A model generated the notes under the pieces. It was not told where the DNA came from and did no database searches. It worked only from the letters and a program-made list of their open reading frames with translations. Of a stretch of 64,000 bases of DNA, positions 44,710 through 57,159 are shown piece by piece. Both the position numbers and the translations under genes were made by a program. Numbering within the stretch: position 1 is the first letter of the stretch; every line of letters starts with the position of its first letter. This DNA comes from Phlebotomus papatasi (taxonomy: Eukaryota > Arthropoda > Insecta > Diptera > Psychodidae): positions 36,270,627 through 36,334,626 of the forward strand of contig NC_077223.1 in the NCBI RefSeq assembly GCF_024763615.1, read 5' to 3'.

Positions 44710-45189
44710 ACGAAGTCGCTGTAATGGTTCAATTCTAAACTGAAGGCTTCCCTCCCTTTTACCCTCAGAAAAACTGTCCCGAGTAATCAGGATCAACGGA
44801 ATTAGAACTATTCCTGGCCAGCATAAACGTGCCATCTAAGCTTTCTGCCCTTATTCACTTTACTCACTTTACACATTCCTTTTCTGGGTGACCAGGAAAA
44901 CGTGACCACTACTTATTCCTGAGGGTACGAAAACCTCGACCGAAGTATATCATATGTTTTAAATGTTGTAAAAATCCCTGAATTTGTGCCGTAAATAATT
45001 AAATGTGAAATAAAGTAAGAGCTTAGAAACACACATTTGAAATCCGTTACATAAATTTTCTTTACCTGAGCCTGGACATCAAAATTTCATGAGTTAAATA
45101 TTCACATGGATTAACCTAATATTAACCTACTACCACATTTGACAGTTTTTCTTGTGCCAAGCGCAGGCAATTTGCGTTAATAAAGACAT

Positions 45190-45212
45190 AAGTTTCTCTA
45201 GTGTGTAGAGGC
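45190..45212. mobile_element. Lone terminus of the GGCCTCTACACA MITE family
   Basis: CTCTAGTGTGTAGAGGC is the reverse complement of the family terminus. No partner end was found within 500 bases. Confidence 0.4.
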
Positions 45213-45340
45213 TATAAGTCTTAATTGCTATTGGTCTGTCAGTCCTCGAAATCAAAATCGTAATTTTTGATTTTAGGGGACCTTTAAAATGGTGCATATT
45301 CGCGGTATACTTTTCAAGCACACGACGTGCTTCAATTTAA

Positions 45341-45985
45341 TACTGCTCGAACTCAAAGAGAGAGCAGTTGCAGTTATATAATCGTCTGTTTTTCAATTTT
45401 TAACTTTTCTGGAGCTTAAACGGTGAGAGATGTCGACTTTCAGTCTTCGATGACCCCCAATAAAAAAACAATATCTCTCGACGCTTTTTTCCCCTCCCCA
45501 TCCACCCCATCTGCCCCTCCAAAACCATGTTTTTTTCTTTTTTCTCAAAATTGGCCCAAGCTTTTTCAACTATTTTCGGATATGTTTTAGAGGTAGTCCA
45601 GGCGAACATTTCACCCTAACATACTTATGACAGGAAAATTCGCCATTTTGAATTATTGAAGATCAAAGGTCAACCACTTTGGAGGGCCCATTTTTCAACC
45701 GATTTAGTTAAATTAGGATACTTTGGAAAGGTATTGAAATTTCCAACCCGACTGCATCGGTCTTCATCGGTAAATAAACGGGTAAATACCGATTTTTGAA
45801 TAATTTTACATCCCCTATAAGTAATTTTTAATAATTTCTTAATGGCTTTCTCATTGTCTCATTGTTTCTTAATGTCTATAAACAAGATTAAATCAGCAGT
45901 AACCCTATGTGCATACAAAAAAATTTCTAATTTCTTTCGTGAGTTCGAGCATTTCGCAAAGCTAGGACGCTTTGCCATCTCTTTT
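45341..45985 (+). repeat. Interspersed repeat (CTGCTCGAACTC family), most complete copy
   Basis: Starts TACTGCTCGAACTCAAAGAG, with the hairpin ACTGCTC/GAGCAGT, and ends GTGAGTTCGAGCATTTCGCA followed by AGCTAGGACGCTTTGCC, where GCAAAG pairs with CTTTGC. The interior has GGAGCTTAAACGGTGAGAG, TTTTCAACCGATTTAGTTAA and CGACTGCATCGGTCTTC. It serves as the reference copy of about 645 bp. Confidence 0.65.
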
Positions 45986-46153
45986 TTGTTTTAAAATAAA
46001 ACAGGAAACAAAGCTGCTCGGAAATGTTTCTTCTTTCATTTTGATGAGAAACTATGTCGTTTTCAGCGTCCATTGCCGTCTTAGCGCTGATGAATAGCCT
46101 TCAGAATAAAAAAAATTGTGATAGCCATGATAAGCACTTTCTTAAATCAAGTA

Positions 46154-46200
46154 GGGGAGACCGGGGAGGTTTGGGACAGGGGTAGAGTGGGACAAGGCAA
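46154..46200 (+). mobile_element. Lone TA|GGGGAGACCGGGG terminus
   Basis: GGGGAGACCGGGGAGGTTTG follows TA and resembles the ends of the 37.1- and 52.3-kb MITEs. No inverted partner was found before 47 kb. Confidence 0.4.
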
Positions 46201-46491
46201 TTTCTTCATTAATTTTTGAAATAAATGGGATTTAATCACTACTCGATCGTAAGCAATATTATGATGTATCTTGACTAAAAGAATGGATATCCTCAGTTTT
46301 ATTGTTTTAATTCTATGAAAACTTTCTTAAAAATTGATAAAAATTGTATTTTTTAATTTCTCAGTTTTGCTCCTTGTATTTTAAATCAGCAATATATAAT
46401 CAAAACTTTTTTATCCCATTAGATAGCAGTATAATCTGAGAACATATTTTTATAAAAGTTTCAGAGATTATACGCTCTTGTTTTTTATATA

Positions 46492-46530
46492 AATATTAAT
46501 ATTAATATTAATATTAATATTAATATTATA
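46492..46530. repeat. Microsatellite (ATATTA)n
   Basis: About six uninterrupted ATATTA units. Confidence 0.85.
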
Positions 46531-46749
46531 TGTTGATTTGATGATGACGATTTGATTGGTGTTTTTTTTTGTTTAAATAGAACCACAATTTCACGAACAA
46601 ATTTCTATAACTTTCCATAAATATTAATTTTAATCAAGCAGTGCCACTGCCATTGCAAAATTGCGATATGTGTAAATTCTTCAATGGTCTCTCACATCTC
46701 TGGCACTTCTTTGGTGAAATTCCTCGCGCTCCCAACATGTGTTCCCGTG

Positions 46750-47360
46750 CCCAAAGGAAGATTTAAAAATTAAAAAAAAAGCCAACCAACGCGTCTAACC
46801 ATCTTGGGATGAAGAGCATGTTCTTGTACTATTTTCTCACTTTTTCCCTCCCCAGTGTATACCATCCAAAGGAAACCTTTCCTTCATGGCTTTCGGAGAA
46901 TTTTAGAGTTACATCGAATTCTTTTCAGCATTCCTACCTAATGTCGTGCAAACTCCTCCATCCTAGTGCCATTGCACAATTTTCTAATGTAATGCAATGT
47001 CTTATCAACAATGCCATGGGAAACCTATCACACACAATACGCAAATTCATGGTCCTGACTTACAAACGGAGAAAAGTTTCTCTAAAGGCCGATTAAAAAA
47101 GAATCATTCCACCTGTTGCAGCTGCGAGAGACAGTGGAGGATGGAATGTGGCTTCCCCAACAATGAGGAACAAAGAAGACGGTCAATTTCGTGACCAGAA
47201 AGTGAGCCCAAAGCGTGGGCGGTGTGTTTCTTATACGCCAAACAATATCTTTTTTTTTTTACTGCTCCACTCTTTTTGCTTCATCACAAGGAGTCTATTC
47301 TATTCGCCAGATCACCAATTGATCAGCGAAAATGACTCTTTCCTCTCTGCTTAAGTTCTA
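46750..47360. other. Non-repetitive block of unknown nature
   Basis: Several overlapping plus-strand frames of 65-95 codons occur (for example 46809-47096) but none has a family signature, and frames overlap each other. No repeat match was found. Treat as unannotated single-copy DNA. Confidence 0.3.
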
Positions 47361-47399
47361 AAAATGCTCGCAATTGCTGACTGGGGGTTAGTTAGGTGA

Positions 47400-48380
47400 A
47401 TGATCTTGTACTGCTCGTAATTTCGAAAATCACAAAATATAGTGGCCTAAGGCTTACACAGACCAACGACTTAAGCCGAGAGGCGGCTTAGTGATACTGG
47501 AAATGTACTTGTGCTATTTCTTTCAATAGAATTATTTTATTTATATCTTCAGTTCTGGAGTGATCCTTTCGGTTATGTGTACTGCACAAATAAATTTTGT
47601 TTTCAAATTTAATTATAAGAAAAATAATTTGTGTTTTATTAATATGATTTAGATATTTCAAAATCAAAATGTGTCAAGTTTTGCCACACAAACAAATATG
47701 CGCCAATAAATGGCAAAATATCACGCAAAAACTCTCCTATTCATATACGAACATTTACGATCAAATGTTAGCAAAAGAACAAAAATATTCGGCGAGTAAA
47801 TAATAGGTGAAAAAGCACAAAGCTTATTTTGTATTTCCATAAATAATTTATTAAATAATAATTAAATTGTCTTCATAAAATCGTTCCCCTTCTTCTTAGT
47901 CATTTTATTAACATAAGTCGTTGTTTCTTTGGATTAAATAAAAAAGTGGTTTTCAGACTAGAAGTTTAGCGAGTTTAGCACTGTAATTTTACTGGTTCAG
48001 AATCTAATGGATAATTTAGTTAATCCTAAAGGGTGTTTAAACTAGAGGTTTAGTGTAATTCCCAAAGGTCGTAAAATCCCACATTACAAGCAATTTTAAA
48101 TGATTTTTTACAAACCAATTCATCTTTTATGCCCTAGACACACTTACGACTTAAGCCGAGAGACGACTTAGTGAAAAATGATGGAAATCTACTTTAAACA
48201 TTACTTCGAATATAATTACGCTAAGCCATCTCTCGGCTAATCCTCTGGTCTGTCGAAGCCCTTAGATCTTATGTCCAAAAACTTAAGTCAAAATTTCCCA
48301 AAAAAAAGCTCGATTTATAAAAATTTATAAAAGTTGAGCAATATGGTTAAGTCTTAAGTCTGAAACCCGTTTAATCAACG
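47400..48380. repeat. Scattered short repeats CGACTTAAGCCGAGA and AGACTAGARGTTTAGC
   Basis: CGACTTAAGCCGAGAGGCGG (near 47465), CGACTTAAGCCGAGAGACGA (near 48147) and the pair AACTAGAGGTTTAGTG (near 48040) with AGTCTTAAGTCTGAAACCCG (near 48350) recur at 57.16-57.56 kb. They look like ends of small inverted-repeat elements, decayed. Confidence 0.45.
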
Positions 48381-48390
48381 ACATCAGAAT

Positions 48391-48730
48391 GGGTCCCGGT
48401 CTAAATCCCGAAAGCCAAAATCCCGAACGCCAAAATCTCGAAAGCCAAAATCCCGAAAACCAAAATCCTGAAAGCCAAAATACCGAATTCTTAAAAGTGT
48501 CACAGCTAGTTCCACGATTGTACCCAGGCTTGTTGGAGGCAAAAGGAATTCTTTTGTGTCTTGGGAAATTATTTTAAACATTTTCCTCCATTTAATTTCA
48601 CCCCTTACACGATTTTGAATATTCGGGATTTTGGCATTCGATTTGGATTTCGGGATTTTGGCCTTTTCTGGATTTTGGCGTTCGGGATTTTGGCTTTCGG
48701 GATTTTGGCTGCCACCGCATCAGAATATCT
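48391..48730. mobile_element. Foldback element with 15-bp tandem repeat arms, copy 2
   Basis: The left arm (48404-48487) has about six units of ATCCCGAAAGCCAAA; the right arm (48625-48711) has about six units of its reverse complement. The centre includes CTTGTTGGAGGCAAAAGG and TGTGTCTTGGGAAATTA. Arm symmetry makes chance frames on both strands (FGFRDFGFRD-type repeats) that are not genes. Confidence 0.75.
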
Positions 48731-49611
48731 CGCTGGACCCGCAAATTTTAGGTCTATAGTATAAGAGATAAATTTTTCACATCTCATACAAATCTGACCT
48801 GAATCGCATACATCCATGACCAATAAACTCTGGAGCGTAGAACTTCTTAAAGAATTTTATAAACTTCATAATATTTTGCTTTAGTTTTTTGTTGTTTTGG
48901 GTTAACATTATATGAAAAATATTCTCTGAAACCGCATCGCAAAATATTATGTAGTTAATTATTTAAATGGTCATGGGGTTAACGTTAAAGTTCTGACTCA
49001 TCCTTTAACCCTTTAGAAACGAGACACTTTTCATGGACCGAAAATCATCAACAAAAATTGAAACAATAAACAAACTTTGTAAAACGTCTTACATCTAACC
49101 TTAGAAAGTCCAACCGAGTTTGATTCGGTGCATTTTTTGCCTATTTGACGAAAATAGCTCAGAAACTTAAATTAATTTTCTGACAATACAAAAGGGTGAT
49201 AAATTTTCGTTCTGAAAAATATTATGTATACCTAAGTTTCTAGTATCAAGAGGTTTTTGCTTAAAAAAGTTTGAAGATACAAAAAATAATAAAAATCTAT
49301 GTAAAAATCATTCATCAATGCGGTAGTTTGAAAATAAGTCACTTTTGATTTTAAATATTTACTACATAGCAAATAGTTGGAGACTTACTGCAAATATCCT
49401 AATTTCCTTCAACCCTGCAACCTTCTACTTCACGATCACGTACAAAGTTTATACAGAAATAATTTTAACTAGTCAGGAAAATCAATTTCTCTATCGGACT
49501 CCGGTATTCCAATCATTCTTAAATAGATAGAAAAGATAAGAAAAACATTTGAAGGCGGAAAGCGTTCAATGTTTATAGACTTTACGGATAAGTTTTCCAA
49601 AACAAAAGAGA

Positions 49612-50250
49612 TGATAAAGCGATCTAACTTTGCGGTGTGCTCGAGCTCACGACTAACAGCTCTCCGTGTATCATCTTTTCGTATGGTTTTTTGGTGTATA
49701 CCGGACTACTACTCATTAAATTGATTAATTAATTTGAAAAAAAAACACATTTCGCACTAAAAAATGGCTTAAAAAAGCACACTATCGAATATTTTAAGAG
49801 TGATTGAAAAGCAGACTGGCAAATAGAAAAGGAAATTCGAGAAAGGTAGATCATTACGGGTATATTACCGATTCACTACCGATTAAGTCCGATGTAGACG
49901 GGTTCTCAATATCAAGATCTTTGTAAAAAAAATTAAATTCAAGCAAATCGGTTCAAAAATATGCCCTGCAGAGTGGTCAAACTTTGATCTTCGAAAATTC
50001 GATATCGAAATGGTTTTCGAACATATGTGTATAAGAACGAAATATTTGCCTTGGCTGCCGCCAAAACATATTAGAAAATGACAAAATTTCAAGATCCGTT
50101 TTCGAAATAATGCAAGAAACATGGTATCAGAAGCGAAGGATGAGTATGGGAATAGGAAAAAGGACTGTCCTAGATAATATTGACTTATGTGGGGATCATC
50201 GAAGACCAGAAATCGAAATGTCACTGCCAACACCACTTGGTCTTGATAGT
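49612..50250 (-). repeat. Interspersed repeat (CTGCTCGAACTC family), minus-strand copy
   Basis: Reads in reverse: AAGCGATCTAACTTTGCGGT and GTGCTCGAGCTCACG correspond to the family's 3' end; CAAATCGGTTCAAAAATATG and CTTCGAAAATTCGATATCG match the interior. The CTGCTC start is not clear. Confidence 0.55.
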
Positions 50251-50914
50251 GACAATACCATGCTGTTTATAAAAAAAATATAATTTATATCTTCACAAGA
50301 AGTCCTTGCTACTCAACTGAGTATTCAGCAAAATTACCATATTTTTTTATATCTAACCCATTTACAAAAATATACTATAGAGGATATATCTCCATGTAAA
50401 TTCAGCATCAGCATACGATCATTCAGCAAAGTGTTCAGTCCTTCTATCAATTGCCTTCTTCCATCATCTTCTTCATCTCTTCTATCCCATGTTGAATATT
50501 GTGAATGAAACACAATTACTTGTATGGCAATGTGAAAATGGGTTTCGATTGAATTTATAAAAATAGATTATTACATTATAACACAGACTTCAATGAATAT
50601 TTAATTTTGGAAGGGGCTCTTATAAATAAATTGAGGTGAATATCACTTTATGCAAATTGTCATTGTTCCCCCATCCACGGAGATGATGACAGACAATGAG
50701 GATAAAGTGCATACAAGAGATGAAAAATGCTCTAATCATTAATAATTTATGGCTTTACATACAGGGATCTATTATGGAATCAAATGAAATGATGACTTTT
50801 CTTCCAAGGCGGCTCAATTGTCATTTTTTGGGTGGGTGGGAATATTTGTGTTGTAAAATAGAATTAAAAAACGTGCAAATGGGATTGTTTTGGAGGAAAT
50901 AAAAAAAAAACACT

Positions 50915-53900
50915 TCATCTAATCGTGCTTATGGGGAAGTGCCCAAAGGTTGATTCCTTCTTCACAATGGATTTCTTTTCTTTCTTCTTGGTGCACTTCC
51001 GGAGAGAAATATCGGACTTGCCGAAGAAGTTCCAGAGAGTGAGATCATTTTGACTTCCAGCTGTTGCTAGAATCTTTCCATCTGGACTCCACATCAAATG
51101 GAAGATTTTCCTCATTCTTTTCTTGTAAATTATGTCCGATACGTGCTCCAAGGATGCCAACACTAGGATCATCGTGTTTGTTTTATTGTATTGATCTGCA
51201 AATTTAAAGATAACATTACTATAGTCAAATCAGTCAAGTCTACCAAAAAAACTCTTACTGCGGCGTCGTAAGGCGACAACCAATTCTCCAGATAATTTGT
51301 TGAAGCTGATAGCATCAATTATGCATTTCTTGTCACATCTTTTGTACCATGCTACGACATTCTTCTCAACAGTATTAACAACACCAATCGATGCTGGAGT
51401 CCTTGACGCAATGACAAACTCCGTGGAGCACCATGGATGCCAATCGAGATAAACATAGGATTCAATAGGACTCTTGAGCTTAAACCTGAGAGTTTTCATC
51501 ACCCAATTCCAAACCGACACCACTCCCGATTGATCAGCCACGGCAAAGAGCAGAAAATTAGCTGAGAACTTGATTTCAATAATTGGACGGACATGATGCT
51601 GAAGAAGAACCAGACACGGACTCCTTAAATTCGAAGCACGATGGACTGTTAGTGTTCCAGACATTTGGCCACTGTGAACGGTAGAAGAAAAAACCTGGTA
51701 ATTACTTCTTGTAATTGCTTAATGAAATTCTTATGGTGTTTGGAATTCAAGTTGCAAGAAGAATTTTTAATTAATCACTTGAAATTTTAAATGAGGGACG
51801 AACACCAAAAGAATTCTCCATAAGCAATTTTTTCAAAAAATTGATGAGTTTTTAGAATACTTCGAGGTAATTTCATATCGAATAAATGCAGGCATGCTGT
51901 AAAATCCTAAGGTTTACTATACTATATTTATTTAACATTTAAAAGCATGAATTTATTTTACAAATTCTATTGAAAGAGCAGTGTATTAATCCCCCTGTTT
52001 TAGAACACTTGAAATTTTCGCTTTACACCCTCAGGGAACATTTTTGTTTTAATTACCTATTTCCGAATCAAACGACTTCTCAGAAATAATTGCACTCTTT
52101 TGTGCAACTTCCTGTCAATCAACCCTGTCTTTTGTCTGGCCGTTTTCAAAGATAACGACGAACAGAGATAGCGGTTTTGGATCCTCGAAGGACCCCATCT
52201 ATCCCTGAGATCATCTTTTTTGGCAATAATGAGAATTTCATTACTATTAAATTTCAAATGGATATTTTTTTTATATAGGGGAGACTGGGACAAATAGTCA
52301 CAAATCGAAAATTTTAAAATTCAATATCTTCCAAGATAAATAAGATAGTGGCTTAATTTTTTTTCGATAAATAGCCTATGTTTCGTTCGTGTTGTATGTT
52401 TCGTAGAATTCGAACATGGAATTTAGAAAAAAAATATCGAAATTTTTAGCCCTATTTTTGAAATATTTTCCGTGCAGAAGATATCAATTAATAGCTACTT
52501 ATATTAAATTTGATGCACTGGTGAATATTTCCCAAATTATCTGGATATTCTTTGAATACGAATCCGCTATTAATTTAGAATTTTACAAAGATTCTTTTCT
52601 CCAGAAATCCTTTTATTAAAAACGACCACTTGGGGTAAAAAGTACCAAAGCTATGGAGCAAAAAGTAACAAAAACCGAAACAATTTCTGATGTCCCACGG
52701 TGAAAAGAAACGTCAATGCTATGTGTCGCCGCTTGTTGTTTGCATTGGTCAAACGATTTGCAGTTTTTTGTGTGTTTTTTGTAAAATAGCTTGAAATGCG
52801 CTTTTCTCGCTCAGATAGAGAAAACGGTATTTTACAAAGGTGTAGAAGAATAAATATCCTATGAAAATATGTAATTTCGGTATTTTACTTAAATTTACGG
52901 AATCCCATAATAAAGTGAATTAAAATGTGATAGTATCTTATGCCTGATACTATTTACCCCAGCATTTTTGAGAATGATCACAAAATTACTTTTTACAGAA
53001 GGCTCGATATATATATTTCCTTACCAAATAGAGGAAAATGACATTCACTAAGTTGTAGAGCAGTAAATTTCCTATAAAACTGTGCTAATTAGAAATTTTG
53101 GAGGTGCTCGGGTAGCTTGTAAAAAAATGAAATATCCGTTTTGTTACTTTTTGCCCCAGTTTCCCCTATGCTACATACGAGTATCTTCTAGATTTTTATG
53201 AGACTAAGCAATTAATATTTTTCGATTTTTTTTAAATTTGGAAAGGTTTGTGCCAAGTAGTTTTGTTATTCTCAAAGATTTTTAATTTTAAGGTAATGAC
53301 TTTCATTAAGTTTGCAAATATTTTTTAAATCCATAAATACTGAAAACTTTCAGTTCAAGCTTACAATTTATGAAGTATCGTTTCCGTTTGAATTAAAAAT
53401 GCTTTTTTTTATTTTCGTAAATTCGTAAATTAATTTATTGACTCACAAAATATAGGGTAATTTTATCTTTATATCTTATGATCCAAATAATTACGATGAG
53501 TCATACACGTTTTCTGTATATAATCTACATTTTTTGTGCATAATATGTGGTACAAATGAGTTATATATTTCATTTATGATAGTCTTTCTTTAAAAGTACT
53601 CACCACACAATATGAGATCCGCTGCGGCTCCAGGCCAAACACCGAATCTCTGTTTTGTCTTTCATACGAACTAAGGATACAAGATCAATATTCTTTTTCT
53701 TGGTCTCCCAGATGTCCAGAAATACACGCCGGCCGATCTTGCCTCCGGCTGCCATATAGTGGCCATTTGCATCGAAAGCCAGAGCTGTGATATTGTTCAG
53801 GGAATACACCATTAGATTAGCTGATCCAGGCTGCCAGGTTACGATCTCAGGACGCACAAAAGCAACAATCTCATTGGCTTGATTCCAAACTATCAACTTC

Positions 53901-54419
53901 TTCTTGCCGGATTTGTGAAAACCCTGAATACTATGAACAGTATCCATGAATGCTAAAGATCGAGTACGGGGAACACAGGCCCAATCTAGAGCCGTGTACC
54001 ACTTAGGAGTGACGGCATAGTTGAACATTGGAGCCCAAAAGGTGTTTAATTCAACTGTAAAACGTTTGTGGAGTTCATCGGTGAAAGAGAGGATTCGTTC
54101 ATCGGACCATTCGGATGCCCTCTTTTTGTTGCGTATGTTGAAGAGTTCTTTGAAAATTTTCGAATAGTTGAAATTCTTCCAAGAGCAGGTCAGAGGATTC
54201 TAAAACGGAAATCCATTAGCATTTGAGAGTTTCAATGTTTTATATAAAAATAATACCATGAAAATATCATCCACCTCAATATCATCTGGGTCATCCGTTC
54301 TCCTCTCGCAGTATCTGCGCGGAATGAAACGATCGCCGTATCCCAAGGGTGCAAAGCTCGATGTTTTCTCGATCTGCAAAGGATTAGCGGAAACTTTGTT
54401 GAATTTCCAGACACAGTGG
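50915..54419 (-). CDS. cort: Cdc20/fizzy-family APC/C activator, Cortex-like; first exon not found
   Basis: Four exons join in phase: about 54419-54257, 54199-53604, 51671-51259 and 51195-50915. The first carries GDRFIPRR, which matches the C-box used by Cdc20/Cdh1/Cortex proteins to bind the anaphase-promoting complex. WD40 repeats follow (for example KLIVWNQANEI, ITALAFDANGHYMAAGG, IRCLAWSRSGSHIV, SGVVSVWNWV, LMWSPDGKILATAGSQNDLTLWNFFG). The protein ends in Ile-Arg, the tail that docks on TPR subunits of the complex. The Lys-rich stretch before the tail is unusual. Divergence from typical fizzy blades favours Cortex, a meiotic and developmental activator in insects, over Fzy itself; this is inference. 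At the 5' side the frame hits a stop at 54424-54422, so an upstream exon with the ATG is required (acceptor proposed at 54421-54420). Intron 2 is nearly 2 kb and contains a TA|GGGGA element. Confidence 0.7.
52278..53166. mobile_element. 889-bp MITE related to that at 37.1 kb
   Basis: Ends GGGGAGACTGGGACAAATAG and, in reverse, GGGGAAACTGGGGCAAAAAG; TA stands at 52276-52277 and 53167-53168. The interior repeats phrases of the 37.1-kb element (GGTGTAGAAGAATAAATATC, AGTTGTAGAGCAGTAAATTT). It lies in an intron of the Cortex-like gene and has no coding capacity beyond short chance frames. Confidence 0.8.
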
Positions 54420-54599
54420 CTTCATCCTCCTGATGGTGGCGACAAGGTAGAAAAAAAATCATATTCCTCATCAGCCGAAGGAGTTTGGTATATGATATAT
54501 TGTAGGAATAAATTAGTAATTCTTATTGTAATTACAGCGTAACGTGCAGATTAAAATATAAATCATGTTCTTTTGCAATTTACAGCACGCATTGGGTTA

Positions 54600-57150
54600 G
54601 CTGGTGATTTTTTTCTTAATCACAGCTACTGTAATGCTGCGATTTTATAAGATACCTCCGATTGGACCAATATTCATAGAGTTTATGTTTTGTATACCTT
54701 TGATTCCGAAAATAAATCAATAGACAAAGAAGGTTTGGACGTACAGTCTAATGCTCTTTCATATTTTATGTTAAGTATTTTTAATAGTTTAAAATTTGTA
54801 AACCCTAATAATAATTATGATTCACTAAAGAGTATCGCAAAGTAAAGATCGCATAATCGTTTGGTTAAGAAAAATGCTCCATTACTATAAGAGCTCATAG
54901 AGCACCTTCCAATGACCATTCAATACTCACTGGACTTCAGTGTTATCGCGTTCTCGAAATTGCAACGAATATTTGTCATATGACATTATCATATCTTTAC
55001 AGAATTCCCCAACTCAGGGGCCTCTCGACATTTCATTTTTCCATATATACGTTTTTGCATAGGGGCACTGACGGCACTGAAGACTATTGGCAAGTTTTTT
55101 CCTAAAGAGAATTGACTTATCAGTCTAATATATTTCGAAATCGTGTATTAAAAGCTATCTAAAAATACATATTTCATAATGCTTGCCAAAATTATACATG
55201 AACTACGAGCAAATTTGTTTAAGTCGCTGTGCAATAGATGCAAAATTTTTACAAGGAAAAGTGAAAAATAGCTTCACTTTTTATAATGCTTGATAGGTCC
55301 CTGCCCTACTAGTCCTTTATAATTTTTTACGTATTCTTAGAATTTTTTAGACTGTATTATTGCTAAGAACTGTTCGAGTGCGACCTTTTGACAACCATGC
55401 CTTATTAGTAAAGAAATTTTCAAAAAAAATTTACCACTTCAGTGAATTGGGATAAAAAATGAAAGACCTCCCACTTCTCAAAATACTACTACCAAAATAA
55501 CAGATTTTCAATGAAAAATCACAGGTTCCATAAGATAAGACAGGCTTATCGATTGCTTTGGAATTGTGCGTTTTGTGCCAGAGAGATGATCTGTGGGTCG
55601 ATCGCTGAATGCATGGTGAAGAAGTGTTAGAGGAGCCTAGTGACCAAGAGACATGAGGCCAAGAGTGTGTACATTGCGGATAAATAATTCAGTGCAGCAA
55701 TGAAAATCCATAATCGATATATATTTTAAAACTGCATGCATTTAGTGTAAATTGCAAATCTCAGTGTGGTGAATCCGGTGCAAGGCATATCAGCTACAAT
55801 ATCGGAAAGATCATAATTTCTCCGGGTACCAAAGGCATAGAAGGAAAAACCATTTGCAATTGTGCTCAGCAATTAATCATATATCTCACCAATAAATATC
55901 ACCAATGTACCCCAGCCATCATTGACTATTATGACAAGTTTTGTTCAAAAGAATATTTTTCATTTTGTGCACAAAATTACCCAATAAGAACCAGTATTAG
56001 GTGGACTTTTGTATCTGATTAAAGTGAAAAATTGAGCAAACAACTCGCCACACTAGCAAGACAAGCCGATCTGAGCCAGAAAATCCACTAATAGGTCGCC
56101 AGATAAGCAAACTTCTCATAATGATGAAATAAATTACTTCTATTGGCACTTCCAACTCTTCATCACTTTATGCACCATTGGAAATATCAGTGGCCCCTCT
56201 CACCTTGGTGCTTTTTATATGCATTCCCATCAACTCCTTTTGCAACTCCTACTTGAACCGATCTGTCCCCTTGCTCACCGAAGAGGCTGAAAATGAGAAA
56301 AATCACTAAGAAAAGCCTCTGCCTGGTGCCCCAACAAATTACTTTATTGCGAGTTAGTTTTTTCTTATGTTAGCACTAGAGCGATAAGATAAGCTGAAAC
56401 CAAGTTCGGTGGCTGAACCTGTTCTAAAAATTTCTCATCGTAAAACTATTTGCCCCTTGAGGCTAATGCATACATACTTATGATAAATATTACTTAGCGA
56501 TGAGATGGAAGGTTTAGAGTTAGAGCTTCGGGCATTGAAATAAAGAAAGCTTAGTTACTATTTCTTGAAATTTAGAAAAGAAATAGATTACCAAAGGAAA
56601 AAATAAATTTATATTATTGCATGTTTTTAATTAAACTTCGAGAACTTAATTGCCAACTTATTTTAAAATATTACTCCGGCAAATTACCAACAGAAATATA
56701 TTAAATAATTCTGTTAAAGAATAAGTTAGTCTAAAGTAGAACAAGTTGAATGTTGAATCCAAAAATAAACCAATTGTTTTTAAAAATAAATTTGACTCAA
56801 TAAGTTTAAAAGCTTTTTTTTTAAATAAATGTAGTCACTATTATTTTAAACAGACAGGAAATTTAGAACTCAAATAAATTGTCTTAATATTTTTGAAAAG
56901 AATTGTGAATTAATATGAATTATCTAAAAATATAACACCCGTCTAAAAGCCAAATATAAAACATTTAAACAACTGGCCAAAAATGGAGTATTTAACCATT
57001 TAGCGTTTTATACGAACCAAAATGAAACGTTTTACTAACCAAAATTTCTTTTAATTTTAGGAAACCCACAAAAAGTAAAATTTATTCAATTCGTCTATTT
57101 TTAAGTACCCTGAGAATTTTATGTTGAAACATCATCCGTCGTTCACTGCC
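54600..57150. other. Gene-free stretch upstream of the Cortex-like gene
   Basis: This should contain the promoter and missing first exon of the Cortex-like gene, but I could not find an ATG exon with a donor of the right phase. A slightly G+C-richer patch at about 55560-55700 might be exonic. No repeat family was recognised. Confidence 0.3.
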
Positions 57151-57159
57151 GGAGCGTAA

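Noticed and set aside
46809..47354. Three overlapping plus-strand frames
   Set aside because: They overlap each other in different phases with no domain, start context or splice support.
48384..48823. Repetitive Phe-Gly-Phe-Arg-Asp-type and Pro-Glu-Ser-Gln-Asn-type open frames on both strands
   Set aside because: They are translations of the 15-bp tandem repeat arms of a foldback element; both strands are open only because the unit length is a multiple of three.
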